From: Rhipicephalus microplus
Lineage: Eukaryota; Arthropoda; Arachnida; Ixodida; Ixodidae
Direction: 5' to 3'
DNA length: 64,000 nt
Assembly: GCF_043290135.1 (NCBI RefSeq)
Contig: NC_134702.1
Location: 87,320,817-87,384,816 of the forward strand
Within the stretch, counting starts at the first letter, position 1. Each line of letters begins with the position of its first letter. Made by a program: the position numbers and the translations under genes. Positions 1-11,143 of this stretch are shown in pieces. Below the pieces are notes generated by a model. That model searched no databases. It saw only the letters and a list, made by a program, of their open reading frames with translations, and was not told where the DNA came from.

Positions 1-70
1 GCCCTCCACTACGGCGTCTCTCACAATCATATGGTGGTTTTGGGACGTTAAACCCCACATATCAATCAAA
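1..70 (+). mobile_element. SINE 3' part (tick Ruka-like), cut by window edge
   Basis: The text runs from the gccctccactacgg segment through gggacgttaaaccccacat to a caatcaa tail. It matches the last third of the full SINE copies at 20.7 and 49.2 kb. The tRNA-like head would lie before the window. The Ruka name is from memory. Confidence 0.8.
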
Positions 71-2120
71 GTGTACACGCGAGTGCATGCTGTCGTCACG
101 AGCTCAAGCAGGCGCAAACAGGGCGTACAAAAAAAAACTAAACGGGTAACAACGAAGAACAAAAAAAAAACGTACCGAGGGAAGAAATTCCCGACATATC
201 TGCCCTTCAGCGCGAGCAGGCATCCCAGCTACATTCCCGAGGATTTTCGTGAAACAGAAAAGACTACGGCTTACGGCTAGGCTCGCTGTGAAAAGCGTAA
301 TCAGATGGTTCTGATCACCTTAGGAATATTGTAATGTGACAGGTCTCGATAACGCCTCTTTAGATCAACAAGTATCGTCCTTCAGCTAAAGTACATCGCG
401 TAACACGGAACGTGGTTCCTGCACGCTCGCGTGCCGCGCGGACGTAACCGGTTTGTGAAACCGTGCGTCTTTTGGGGGTGTTTCCACGCACCCTTGCCCT
501 AGTGAGAGTGGAAGACAGTAAGTAAGCCTCTTCCTGCCCCAGCAATCTGGTACCTGGGTGACAAATGCGCTCGTACAGATAAGCTTACTCCGAAGCATCA
601 TGAGCTTCACTCCTTATATCTCTGCGTGTGGTCGCTTTGGTGGAGCATTGGGCAGATAAGCAGCTCAGAATGAGAACTTCTCCAGCCATACAGCGCGGAA
701 ACCGTGGTTTATGCGAGAGCGACGACGCCGATTAGAAAAGAAGGGTTCTGGGCATGAGTACCGTGAAAGGCATTCCGAATGAACTCAAGGATCCGTGCTC
801 CTGTTCGTGAAAGCTTCGCACGCGTGGCGGAACAGCACGAAATGTACGTGCCATTGAAAGGTGGCAGGTTTTTCCGCCCAGTGAAATCCACGAGTGCGGG
901 GATCATACTCTCGTTAAGGCACGGGATGGATCTGCAGTCGTGGATGGGCAGTCGTATGATTCAAGCATTTTTTGTTTCGCCTGTTCGTAGAGTGGTACGT
1001 TGTCGTGGATATTTATACACAGAGCACATAGGCTACCAAGTTCATCTAAGGCAGGGGTTCTAGGGGAACTCCGTCGGTTTTTACAGAAAATCTTGGAACC
1101 ACTAACTGTCAATTTACTTGTCTGGATAAATAAATTAGTTGTTCATGGTGGTAAAACAGGAGCGCGTTGCACTCGTTCAGGCCGCTCACGGAACTCTTAG
1201 ATGTCCTTCATGAAACCGCGGGTTCCGCGGAACTCTCTTTGAGAACTCTTCCTTTAAGGCAAGCATCAAGTAACAAACAAATCTTATTTTGCCGAAATTG
1301 GCAAAATTGGCAACGTGCATGACTTTTTTTATGAGGCTGCAAAAGGTATAAAAAGGCTGTCGCATATTGGCAACAGGTTGCTATCAAGAGACACTGAAGT
1401 TCTGCTACCGCGCTACAATCTAAGCGGCATGAACAACATGGTAATACGAAAATTTTTGGCAATAATATATAGTTGGTTTATTCTCACAGTGCACATCTAG
1501 CCCTTACAGCTCAAAATTCTAAAAAAAAAGACATCCAAGCAAGACGATTTCTTTGGGAATTGATGCATCTAGAAACAACAGCCAATAGCTCTGTTAATGA
1601 GTTGTTTACTTAAATTATATGACAGAGATCACTCGATGTGTACGAGTTGTACAAAGTTTAGCGCAATCATTATTGACAGCTACTCCAGTATCCTCTAGAG
1701 GGATTAACTCCCCAGTCGGCTGTGTCACTATGTGCGTGTACCTATACTGTCATCTTTGTCATCTATAGTACCACCCATTATCGCACGTCGGCAGTGGGTG
1801 CCACAAAAGAGCCGCTAAGGTTCTGGCCTTCGTGAGACGACAGACTTTGAACCAAGCACGAGCATATACTGCCGAGGGCGAACCAAAAAAAAATGTAAGC
1901 TTCCCTTTCCGCTTTGCTGCTCCGGCAGTGAACGGAGATCGAGAGCGCTTCTGGTTCAGGGCCGTTTCGGCACCTGTGGAATCCATGTCGCGTATGGGCG
2001 GCCACGCGACGCAATACCGTCAAAACAAACAAAACGCCGCAAGTGCTCGCCGCTGACTTCGCGATGCCCTTCTTTTTTGTGTTTACTTTACTTTAGCTGC
2101 ATTTCGTCGTCATCGTTGTC
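71..2120. other. No recognised gene; region upstream of cuticle gene A
   Basis: Only short open frames with no recognisable motif occur here, on either strand. I see no repeat copy shared with the rest of the window. The last few hundred bases are the likely 5' regulatory region of cuticle gene A. Confidence 0.5.
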
Positions 2121-2132
2121 CCAAAGTCTCGG

Positions 2133-2160
2133 TATAAAAACATCCGGAAGCTGCTTCAGT
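2133..2160 (+). promoter_or_regulatory. TATA box and arthropod-type initiator of cuticle gene A
   Basis: TATAAAAA at 2133-2140 is followed about 25 bases later by TCAGT at 2156-2160, the arthropod initiator motif with A+1 near 2158. The ATG lies 60 bases downstream of that. The transcription start is inferred from this spacing and is not observed. Confidence 0.65.
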
Positions 2161-2217
2161 GAGCATCACACAGGTTCGGTTTCTTGGTGGTGTACGTACA
2201 GCAGACACTCGGTAGCC

Positions 2218-5200
2218 ATGGTGAGTTCGACGTCTACAGAGTTTCACGATCCCTTCCGCCGCCCGCAGTTCCAGGATAAAACGTCGCCTTAAAGGACTGA
2301 AGCTTGATGATTAATCTATATGTAGGGTTTAACGTCCTAAAACCGCCGTATGAATATGAGAGCCACCGTAGTGGAGGGCTCCGGAAATTTCGACTGCTTG
2401 GGATTCTTTAACGTGCACCGAAATTCGAGAAAACGAGCCCAAGGCATTTTAGCCTCCATGGACAATGCAGACACTGCAGCGGGGATTTGATCCCGCGACC
2501 TGCGGGTCAGTAGCCGAGTACCTTAGCCCCTAGACCACCACGGCAAGGTGGCGTGAAAAATGCTGCCTCAAAGACAGGACCACTCGTAGAAGAAACGAAA
2601 ATCATGGTATTACCACCATTTGTTTGCAACAAAGCTTATCATGTACGGGATTTTATTTTGGTACTGGCGATGACCGCCGTTGATAATAGGCATCGTGCGC
2701 AAGTGAAACCCTGAGTTCCTTTGGTGTATACCTCCTTATTGTTTTAATGAAGTCAATATTTATAATCATAATAACAATTTACAACAGGAACATTGAGAAT
2801 ATCGGACACACCATAGTCACAGCTTCGCAAGCTTCCTCCATCTTGGTAGTAGGACTGATCATTTTTTGCTATAATCCAGGTTAAGGGTGCTAAATGAAAA
2901 CAAAATTTGAACATTGACGTGCCTCTAAATGTTGTGTTCGAGAAAAATGTCACGTGGTGTGAAGTTTATGTTTACGGTATTTCTGAAATTAGTGAGCTTT
3001 GAAGATTTGAGCTCAGTGCTTCTTCTTTAGGTTTTATTTATTGTTCACAATCGCAAATTGCAATGCAACGACAAGCATAGGAGCTTAGCCACATGCTTAA
3101 GGCAACAGACTGCCGGAACTTATGAACCGTGGCAGCATGCTACAGACCTCAAACGATTGGGTTCGAATATAAGTCACTTCAATGAGCGCAAGTCAAACAA
3201 ACACTGGTGTACCACTCATTGTGTGCAAAAACATAATAACGCTGGCAGTTCCAATTATTTCAGAGGCCTCGACTGCACTATCCATCATATCCCACGGTGC
3301 ACTTTCAGGATGCTAAAAAGTAGAATAAAAATAGAATAAAGTCAATATCTCTGGAGATCTGCCACCGCTAGGCAGGTATTTTACAGCCGGTAGTGAACGT
3401 TTTACCAGAGAAATGGGCTGCGATCTGAATTTAGAGTGTAGCAGTACAGGAAAGGAGAAAAACTAAACATAAATTGCTTCAATGAAGGGAGACAAATGCA
3501 TCTTTTCTTCACCTGAGCTTGAGCCATTAGCAACTCTGTGACACGTAAGCTGAACCATTGCAAAGGAGAAAGGCACACTGCGAAGGTAGAGATTTGTTCT
3601 GACTGCATTTCACTGGACACTCCATTACGAGAAGTGTGCTGCTTATATAAAAAGTGGGAACTTGGCAATCGCCACAGGGGATAACGTATACTCGAATGCA
3701 TTCTTGCTCAACCGCATAACTCCAGTTGTAGATTAATGTCAAAGTTACAGTTCCGGGACACGGTTGCGATAAATCATTTAAACATATCTCTAATGTTCTT
3801 CCAGACAACTTATCCAGGAAATCATTGAGAACGTGTTATTTAGTGCAAATTTACTGCTTTGTTTTTACGAGGCAGCTAACCAAAAAAGAGGAATAATTGA
3901 GAATATTAGTTTAGATTAGAAGGAATATTTTTCAGTTCAGTTTTCAAGGTTACTTATGTAGAGGGCATTAGAAATGAGTAGGACCGCTATATTGGCCAGC
4001 CTGTTTAAGATAGTTTAAAATGCTTATAATCAACAGTATAAATGTGGCATGAAGATGTAAGATGTCACCAAGAAAAAGTTGGTGAGATTCGAAAAATAAC
4101 TAGAACCAAACAAGGAACATCAACAAATGATAAGCACTGAGGAAAACGCTGTAAAAGACATACTTTAAGTATATCATACTAATAAAGTTATAGCTTACAG
4201 AAGCTTCGGGAATACGAAGATAATAAAAAGTAAAAAGTTATTACGAAATTTATTATAGGCCGAGCTCAAATGCATTTGAGAGAAAAATGCATCAAGGTTT
4301 TAGAGTGATTTCACTGTGTTCAAAATTTGTAGAGAGCAGAAAGGACATATTAAGCACAAAGACTGTAATTCCTGCATGTGTTTGGGAACTGGGAAAAGGT
4401 ATTCGTTCAGTAACGCTACTCCTGAACAACAGATTACAAAGCACGCTAATTTCTTTTCAGTAATTTCATTTGTCTCTTCGCTTTAGCTATTTCTGCTTGC
4501 ACGCAGAAAAAGACATATGAATAATTCTTCTCGCAGTTTCGTGCCCTCATCGTCCTGGCTATGGCCAGCAGCGCTTTCGCTGGCTACGTCGGTGGCTTCG
4601 CGCCCGGCAGCTACGCCGTGGCAGCCCACGCCGCTCCCGCAGTGACCACGGTCCACCACGCCCCCGCAGTCGCCACCGTTCATGCCGCTCCTGCAGTCAC
4701 TACCGTGCACGCTGCGCCATCCGTCTCCACAGTCTCTAGGTTCCAGACGTACCACGCACCAGCCGTCGCAGCCGTAGCTCCAGCAGTCACGACCTACCAC
4801 GCTCCCGCCCGTGTCGTCTCTGTCGCCCCCGCTAGGGTCACTGCCTACCGTGCTGCCCCGGCCTTCTTCGCAGCACCCGCTCCAGTGGCTGTGGCCGCAC
4901 CCGCCGTGACCCGAGTACACACCTATCACGCTGCTCCAGCCGTCGTCGCTGCCCCAGCCGTCACCAGGGTCGCGTACGCTGCTCCTGCAGTGACATACGC
5001 CGCACCGGCTGTCACTAGGGTCGCCTACCACGCTGCTCCCGCCGTCACTACCGTCCACGCTGCTCCCGCCGTCGCCACTGTCCACGCAGCGCCAGCTGTC
5101 GCCGTAGCTCCAGCCGTTACTAGGGTCGCTGCATACCACGCGACTCCCGCTGTGGTGGCTCACGCACCAGCAGTGGCCACCGTCCATGCTCCTGCCGCCG

Positions 5201-5960
5201 CCGTTACTCGCGTCGACACGGTGCACCACGTGTCACCAGCCGTCGCGACGACAGTGGCCGCTGCACCCGCTGTTGCTCATTACGGCGTAGGATATGGGCT
5301 CCTTCCCACGTATGGTCTCAACTACAAGTATGGCCTCGCTGGTGTCAACTACGCCACCCTTCTGCACAAGAAGAAATGTAAGTAGCTCACATCTCTGGTA
5401 ATAATTATTACTATACAAGGCTCTTCTCGTTTAAAAGCAATGGCCGATATTGACCGGAAAGTAATAAGCGTTTAACTTCGGTAAACATGTATAGGGCGCT
5501 AGGAAATAGCCTACTGACGGTAAATGGTGTGAGACAAGAACGTGTACCGACCATATCAAAAGGGACGCGCCTTTACGGTTCTGAAAGTCCACTTCCTGGA
5601 ATGACGAAGGCTTTCACAAACTAATTTGCCAGTTCACTTGTAATTTTCTGTCGCAAGCCAGCGCTCCAAATATATCAGAGCATAGCTGCTGATGAAAATT
5701 TTGTTGCAATCAAGGGCCTGACGGAATTTAGACCGTCATGAAAGAAACATCGGTAAAAACACCGAAGGACGACGGGAAAGGGAAGTAAATTCTAACCAAT
5801 ATACACGTTAGGATCCAAACGTGCCGTCAACATTTTCACTTTAGTGGGAAGTTTGTTAACGAACCGTTTTTCAATGAAATGATGAAAACAGCACTCATGC
5901 CTGAGATGCTACAACTTGTATAAAAAAACGCCCATGTCTTTTGCATTTTCTTTTTCAGAA
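2218..5960 (+). CDS. Cuticle protein gene A (low-complexity, APAV/HAAPAV repeats), three exons
   Basis: Predicted secreted structural protein of the exoskeleton, about 281 residues. Exon 1 coding is just the ATG (2218-2220), directly followed by the donor gtgagt. Exon 2 is 4537-5377, after acceptor ttctcgcag. It starts FRALIVLAMASSAFA, a signal peptide likely cleaved before GYVGGF. The mature chain repeats APAV, HAAPAV, TTVHAAPAV and YHAAPAV and ends in a Tyr/Gly segment and LLHKKK. The donor gtaagt at 5378 follows the first base of the stop. Exon 3 starts at 5959 after tttttcag and supplies AA, giving TAA. I see no Rebers-Riddiford chitin-binding consensus. The family is called cuticle protein by composition and analogy with tick and insect low-complexity cuticle proteins. 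Intron 1 (2.3 kb) carries an antisense SINE. Exon limits are inferred from splice consensus and paralogue agreement. Confidence 0.8.
2303..2546 (-). mobile_element. Full-length Ruka-like SINE inside intron 1 of cuticle gene A
   Basis: Read on the minus strand it starts with the tRNA-like head: A-box region tggtctaggggctaagg and B-box-like ggtcgcgggatcaaatcc. It continues through the standard body to a degenerate attaatca tail. It is diverged from the 49.2 kb copy and its target duplication is not clear by eye, so it is probably an older insertion. Confidence 0.8.
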
Positions 5961-6044
5961 ACAACAGCGAAGTCAGAGCTAATTTGACATCGCACCGAGA
6001 GCAACTGCCATAGCCGTCATCTCTTATACTCTGTACAGTTATGC

Positions 6045-6050
6045 AATAAA
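6045..6050 (+). terminator. Polyadenylation signal AATAAA of cuticle gene A
   Basis: AATAAA lies about 85 bases into predicted exon 3, matching the short 3'UTRs predicted for genes B and C. Confidence 0.6.
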
Positions 6051-6064
6051 TATGTTTCTCCAAG

Positions 6065-8480
6065 AGTCAGAAACATGTGGATAGTTTTGTCGCCCTCTTT
6101 CTCACTGTTTCCCGATATTTATGCTACAGGGAATTCATGTGGTATTCCTCTATTCATTTCTGTCTTCTGCTTTTTCTCATTCTCTTCCCCTTTCTTCTCA
6201 GCTCTTTTTTTTGTATTGATTAGCTTACACCAATTTATTTTCAAAAAACCACCCCTACTAGAGCGATGTTCTTGGACACCTTACAAAAATACTTTTTCTT
6301 ATGACGTAATAACTTCAGTGTTTAAGTGCGTGCACATAACCATGTTCGTCCACAAAAAGTAAATGTCCCACAATGTTTACTTTCTGTATGAAGGATGAGT
6401 TTATGTAGTAATATTACGACGTGCTGTTGAGTTGAACACTTCTCGAGGTGCCTGCAGAATCCCGAAACATCTTCTGTGAAAAACGAAATTTTGCAGTCGT
6501 TGGTTGAAGAGATTATGGGACTTGTCGTTCGATAAATTTCTCTCAGGTGCACATAAAGAAGAACTTTACAATGTTATAGAAATCCCATAATAAAAATAGC
6601 TTAGTATTTGCCCAGAACGCTAATACGTAAACATTTCCGGGCCTTCACAGCTTGGATCTGATATGCCGACGCAGGTTTCAAAGGATTCGTACATGTAATT
6701 GAAAACTGGGAGGAAAAGGTTACGTAAGTTATCATGGAAACTCTGTTTTGTCTGTATTACTTGGCTGGTTCGGACATTACTGAAAAGGACGTATTAGCGC
6801 AAAGAATGAATTGATGAACTCACGAAAGAAGAAGACCAGTAATGTTTTTTGAGCACATGTCAAAATTAAAAAAAAGCATACATTGTTATTTAACCGTAAG
6901 AGACTATATATACAGCGTGTTTGAAATTACACAAAACTTGCATGCTCACTAATACGCCCACGATGTGCGTGCATATTCTACAAAGGTGAGTATGTTATAA
7001 GCAAATGAGTTGTTTTGCAAAACTTAACCAGAAATGCGAGGAAACTGCCAGGATGAATTTCGGAACTTCAAAACAAGGCAAATATATCACGAAGGGGCGT
7101 TTCAGCGAATAGTATACAAATTTACCATTCAAACGATAATATATGATAGTGCAAGCGTTTAAAGGATTGTTTTATAGGGGATAAAACTGCACCTAATTGT
7201 CTTTGATTGAGTTTTCTGTAGAAGTATTGTAATATTTTTAAACCGTAGAAGAAACAAAATGGGTGAAACAGTTGCGTAAGATGCTTCAGTAAACACAAAT
7301 ATTTAGGCCATTAGGATCCCAATAGCAATCTAAAATGCTCTGTGTATGCGATTGGTTACGTGTCAGCTCTGACAACTTTTTTTGCTGGGCTAGCAATCAA
7401 GCTTTCATCAAAAAGCGGCTGCTATCTCAAAGCAGTAGGGACACGGTGACCCATGTAAACAAAACAATTTATCGAGCTTGCAGAAATACACAATCTGATA
7501 TGCACAGAGCAAACGACACTTAAATATCATTCAAGCAAATATGAATCACAAAAAGTAAGCTGGAAGCCTTTCTTCAATCGGTTTTGTTAATAAACATTGC
7601 TGTAAAAATATGTAATAAATAATAAATATAAATAACTAATATAGTGTTAGCTGTGTGTAATCATTTTAAAAAATGCCCATAAGCTTTCAATGAAACTGTT
7701 ACTCACAGGAAGTCAACACACCATTACGTTGTCATGGGCGTCATGACTTCGTTGTTGATTCTAGACAGACCATTGACCCATAAAGTACTCATTAACGGCC
7801 CGCTAGCGCTTATCTTCGCGTCCTAAATATCGTATTGAGTTGCATCGCCTCCGCGGATTAAAATTTACTACCTCCGGCTTACTAAGAGACCATTTCAATT
7901 CGAGTAGATGGCAGCATGGAGCCAGCAGGTTTTGAACGACCAGCCGCGAACGGTGGCTCGTGCTTACTGTCCGGCTGACGTCGGAGGTGTCACAATATCC
8001 CGAAATCGAGCCAGTTGTTCATAGTAAGCGGCAACTCACACCTTTATGGCTATATACAAAACGTTCAGTTCCATTCCGTTAAAACAAAAATTCATTTCTC
8101 TCTACATAGATGAGCAAAAAAAGCAACCTCACAGAAATCGTTGTACTGTTACAAAAAAAAAAAAAAAACTTCTTGTGTATCGTTGTTAAGGTCACTTGGC
8201 GTCGGCCCTCGAATTTCTTTAGGAGAAACAATTATCTTTGATATATTTTTTATTCTAAACGACCCGTTGGAGTTCAATGCATTTTTAGTGGCCAACCACC
8301 TTAAGCTCGCACAATGTCCGGCCATTCTCGTCGAGGCTCAACTCACCGTGACCTCACTCGCAGTGGAGGTGTGAAAAATCTTTGCGCAATACCGTCTACA
8401 GAGCGTACATACGCGCATATGCTTTGAAAAATATAAAAGGCCACAACACCACAAAAAAAAATCATTATTTGACCACTAGT
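6065..8480. other. AT-rich intergenic stretch, nothing recognised
   Basis: The frames here are short and motif-free. A poly-A run of 16 lies at 8153-8168. No repeat seen elsewhere in the window is recognisable. Confidence 0.5.
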
Positions 8481-8483
8481 CGA

Positions 8484-8767
8484 TCATCACTGCAGAACAA
8501 AATAAAAGGCTCTTAACCGCAATCAAATGGAACGCCAGAACATCGAAGAAACAAACCAGCAATGTCAGGAACTTGTAAACAACCCGAAAAATCTGGTAAT
8601 AACAAAAAAGTTATCAAAAGGCTGTGAACAAAATAACAAGATAAAAGGCCGGAGCACTGTAGAAGCATTGTCATTTCGCCACGGGCAAATCAAGTCATTT
8701 GACAGATCAAATGGTTAACCAGAACAAAATGAAAGGTCAATAACCAGAACAAAATAAAAGACCTTGA
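8484..8767 (+). repeat. Degenerate repeats of an AACAAAATAAAAGG motif
   Basis: Variants of (cc)agaacaaaataaaagg recur near 8494, 8627, 8717 and 8741, in two cases as an adjacent pair. Between them lies A-rich sequence. It is a short irregular array of unknown origin. Confidence 0.55.
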
Positions 8768-8838
8768 TTCGGGATCTCATGTACGCTGCTTTGCACCATC
8801 AATAGCATTTACCACTCACATTTCTGCAATTTTATTTC

Positions 8839-8875
8839 TCTCTGTGTTTAGAATAGAATATTCTAAACACAGAGA
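8839..8875. repeat. Perfect 17-bp inverted repeat with 3-base loop
   Basis: The left arm TCTCTGTGTTTAGAATA is followed by gaa and then its exact reverse complement. It directly abuts a LINE 3' fragment whose own end contains ttctaaacac, so part of the arm may derive from that end. Confidence 0.8.
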
Positions 8876-8964
8876 TGTGCCGAAGTGTATGTGCCCTGTT
8901 ACTGGAATAGTATGAAGCCTTTGTGTTCTGTACATGCTGTAAATAAAACTTTTTCTAAACACAA
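8876..8964 (+). mobile_element. 5'-truncated LINE 3' end (same family as 51.4-52.8 kb)
   Basis: The segment from tgtgccg through ctgttactggaat and gtacatgctgtaaataaa to tttttctaaac is nearly identical to 52.75-52.84 kb, where it follows LINE-type coding sequence. This copy therefore keeps only the 3'UTR. Confidence 0.65.
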
Positions 8965-9060
8965 AAACCGAATAAAACGATACATATAGCGATATAAAGT
9001 GACACACATGGTTACACCACCGGTTCCTGAAAAGTGCTCATGATTGCACGAAGTCATATT

Positions 9061-9520
9061 TGTTTCTGTTAGGGATAGCCGACAATGCTCATTGCGACGC
9101 GTGCCGTGCCTAGGAGGGCTTTGCAGCATATCTTCTGCGACTGCCTTCGCAACGCTGTGCAGAGACGATCCCTCTCATGCGCTCTCGCTCGTTTTGACAA
9201 CAGAACGATGACACTAGAAACCATTTTCCAGTGCCCTCCAGAAGAGTCCTCGAGAGTTCAAGCAACTAAGACATTTCTAAAATATGCAAGGAGAATACGC
9301 TTGCACGAGAGGCTGTAGACTCTTAATGATGTGGTATACCACACAAGATTGCCGCTATGCGCGGTAGCATTATGTGTGTGCTTGAGTGCTATGCCTCTCT
9401 TTCTCTCTTTCTTCACTTTTGTTTCCATCTCACCCATCCCTTCCTCTTCTTGAGGATAGTATACCAGTTATGGCAAACTGGTTAATATCTCTGCTTTTTT
9501 TTTCTCTCTCATTTTCCTTC
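9061..9520 (+). mobile_element. I-like LINE, 3' terminal fragment
   Basis: The coding tail at 9085-9318 reads LQHIFCDC... and ends RRIRLHERL. It aligns by eye with the end of the LINE ORF at 41.8 kb (IAHIFCDC ... TTGLETRL). A Cys-x2-Cys pair just upstream (HCDAC) lies in another frame, so there is at least one indel. The pyrimidine-rich 3'UTR (ctctctttctctctttc) resembles that after 41.8 kb. Everything upstream of the terminal zinc-knuckle-like region is missing. Confidence 0.7.
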
Positions 9521-9529
9521 CTTGACGAT

Positions 9530-11050
9530 TGCTACATCTCTAGGACTGAGCACGGGAATAACAGGTCACCTTGTTCGCCCTCAGTATTCGAGATGACATG
9601 CATGCATACGAATTCCCCTCAAGTATTCGATAAGATACGTTGTAAGCAGGTGAGGCTTACATAAAATACTCTCAGTTATTGAGTAACTGTTGTATTATTC
9701 TCACCACGCAACTGATGAATGCTGCGAAATAATACAGATGCTTGGTGTTTAGTAGTTTAGCGACACACTTGAGGATTTATGCTTTGCAGATGCAGATCAT
9801 GGCACGACTCATGGCATGATGTTGATGCAAAGAACAATAAATTTGTAAATTTTTTCCTTTACTTTAGTAAGTGGTACATTCATCGTATTTTTTTCGCATG
9901 CTTTCATTGATTTTTATTGGCGCGTTATCATCTCTTTTGACTAGTTTGAATGACATCGCTGGAATCCTAGGTGTGCCTTCAGAAAGCTTGATGGTCGGCC
10001 TTTTACTGAAGGAAATTTTTTTGGAGCCTGACTTCACAAGACATCAGCTCAGAAAACCCCGCGAGTCCTTCAGCGGTAGTTCAAGGCAAAGAAAATGATA
10101 GACTGCCTATGGTACACTCCTCTTTAAGTGCGCTTGTGTACGTGTATGAGCGCGTGCGTGCGTGTGGGTATATATATGTGTGTGTGTGTGCGTTGAAATA
10201 GGTATGTATTTCTTTGTTCTTGTACTCGCTCTTTCCCCTCCCCATGAGTAAGGTAGTAAATTGGACACTAGTTACCAAACTGCTCATTCTATATTTTTTT
10301 TCGATTTCTTCTTTTTGGGCATGAAAAAAAAAAGTTTAGTCGAAGATAAAGCATTGAAGAAACTTTTATACATGGAGGTTTGTCTTTGTCAGGGTCCTGA
10401 CAGAGATTAGTGCTTTTGTGAAATTGTCAGCTTCTCGAAATAAATTCTCTTTTCGACAATTTCACTTCAATTTATCTGACTTTTTCATTCAGTAGAACTA
10501 ATTAACACGATTGCTTACATATTGCACAGTGCCAGAGAGTAAGTGTTGTCAAGTTGCGTAGCCTAACGAAAATTTTGCGAATGATGCATCGTGAAAAAAA
10601 ACTGTTTTAGAAAGCCGGATGCCATATAACTAGATTTGAACAATCATGATAATTTCTATTCTTCTGCGATCGCCACTAACCTGGCCACACACATCATAAA
10701 ACTACTCGAACTCATGATTGTATAGCGCAGTGCGGTCATGTGGGGACCCTTCATAGGACGTACGTGCCCGAATTGCTTAACTTAAACGTTTTTACTTCTC
10801 TGTCCACTTGCCATTTGGTTTAGCGTAATCTACTAGCATGTTATATATCATTTTGAGATTTATACGTTTTTATGCTGTGCAAGCATCGTGGCCGTTGTAC
10901 ATAATGACTTACCACAAGACCACGCTTGTCTGCAGATCTAGTGAGCTCTCACTCTGCGATATAAATTACAGAATTAGGCAACTGTAATCACTACATTTAC
11001 CACCCTCTAGCTCCTCAAATAGTACAGCTAGACTTCCCTCACTAGATAAG
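9530..11050. other. No recognised gene; minor TG/TA microsatellite
   Basis: AT-rich sequence with a short TG-rich tract near 10161-10192 and no frame with a recognisable domain. It runs up to the RTE element. Confidence 0.5.
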
Positions 11051-11143
11051 GTTCTAGCGTTAAACGTTGCCAAGTTCAGGTTCCAATGGCGGCCTGTCCG
11101 GATCCACAGATTCTTAGCACCCTCTGCTGCGTTGCAGATCTGA

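Noticed and set aside
4483..5229. Long minus-strand frame (248 codons) opposite cuticle gene A
   Set aside because: Its Gly/Ser/Asp/Cys composition is the mirror of Ala/Pro/Val repeat codons on the other strand. No signal peptide or domain is visible.
5378..5385. Ending gene A at Cys-Lys-stop without splicing
   Set aside because: A strong gtaagt donor sits there in all three paralogues, and the downstream exon with a poly-A signal is consistent. Kept only as the retained-intron alternative.
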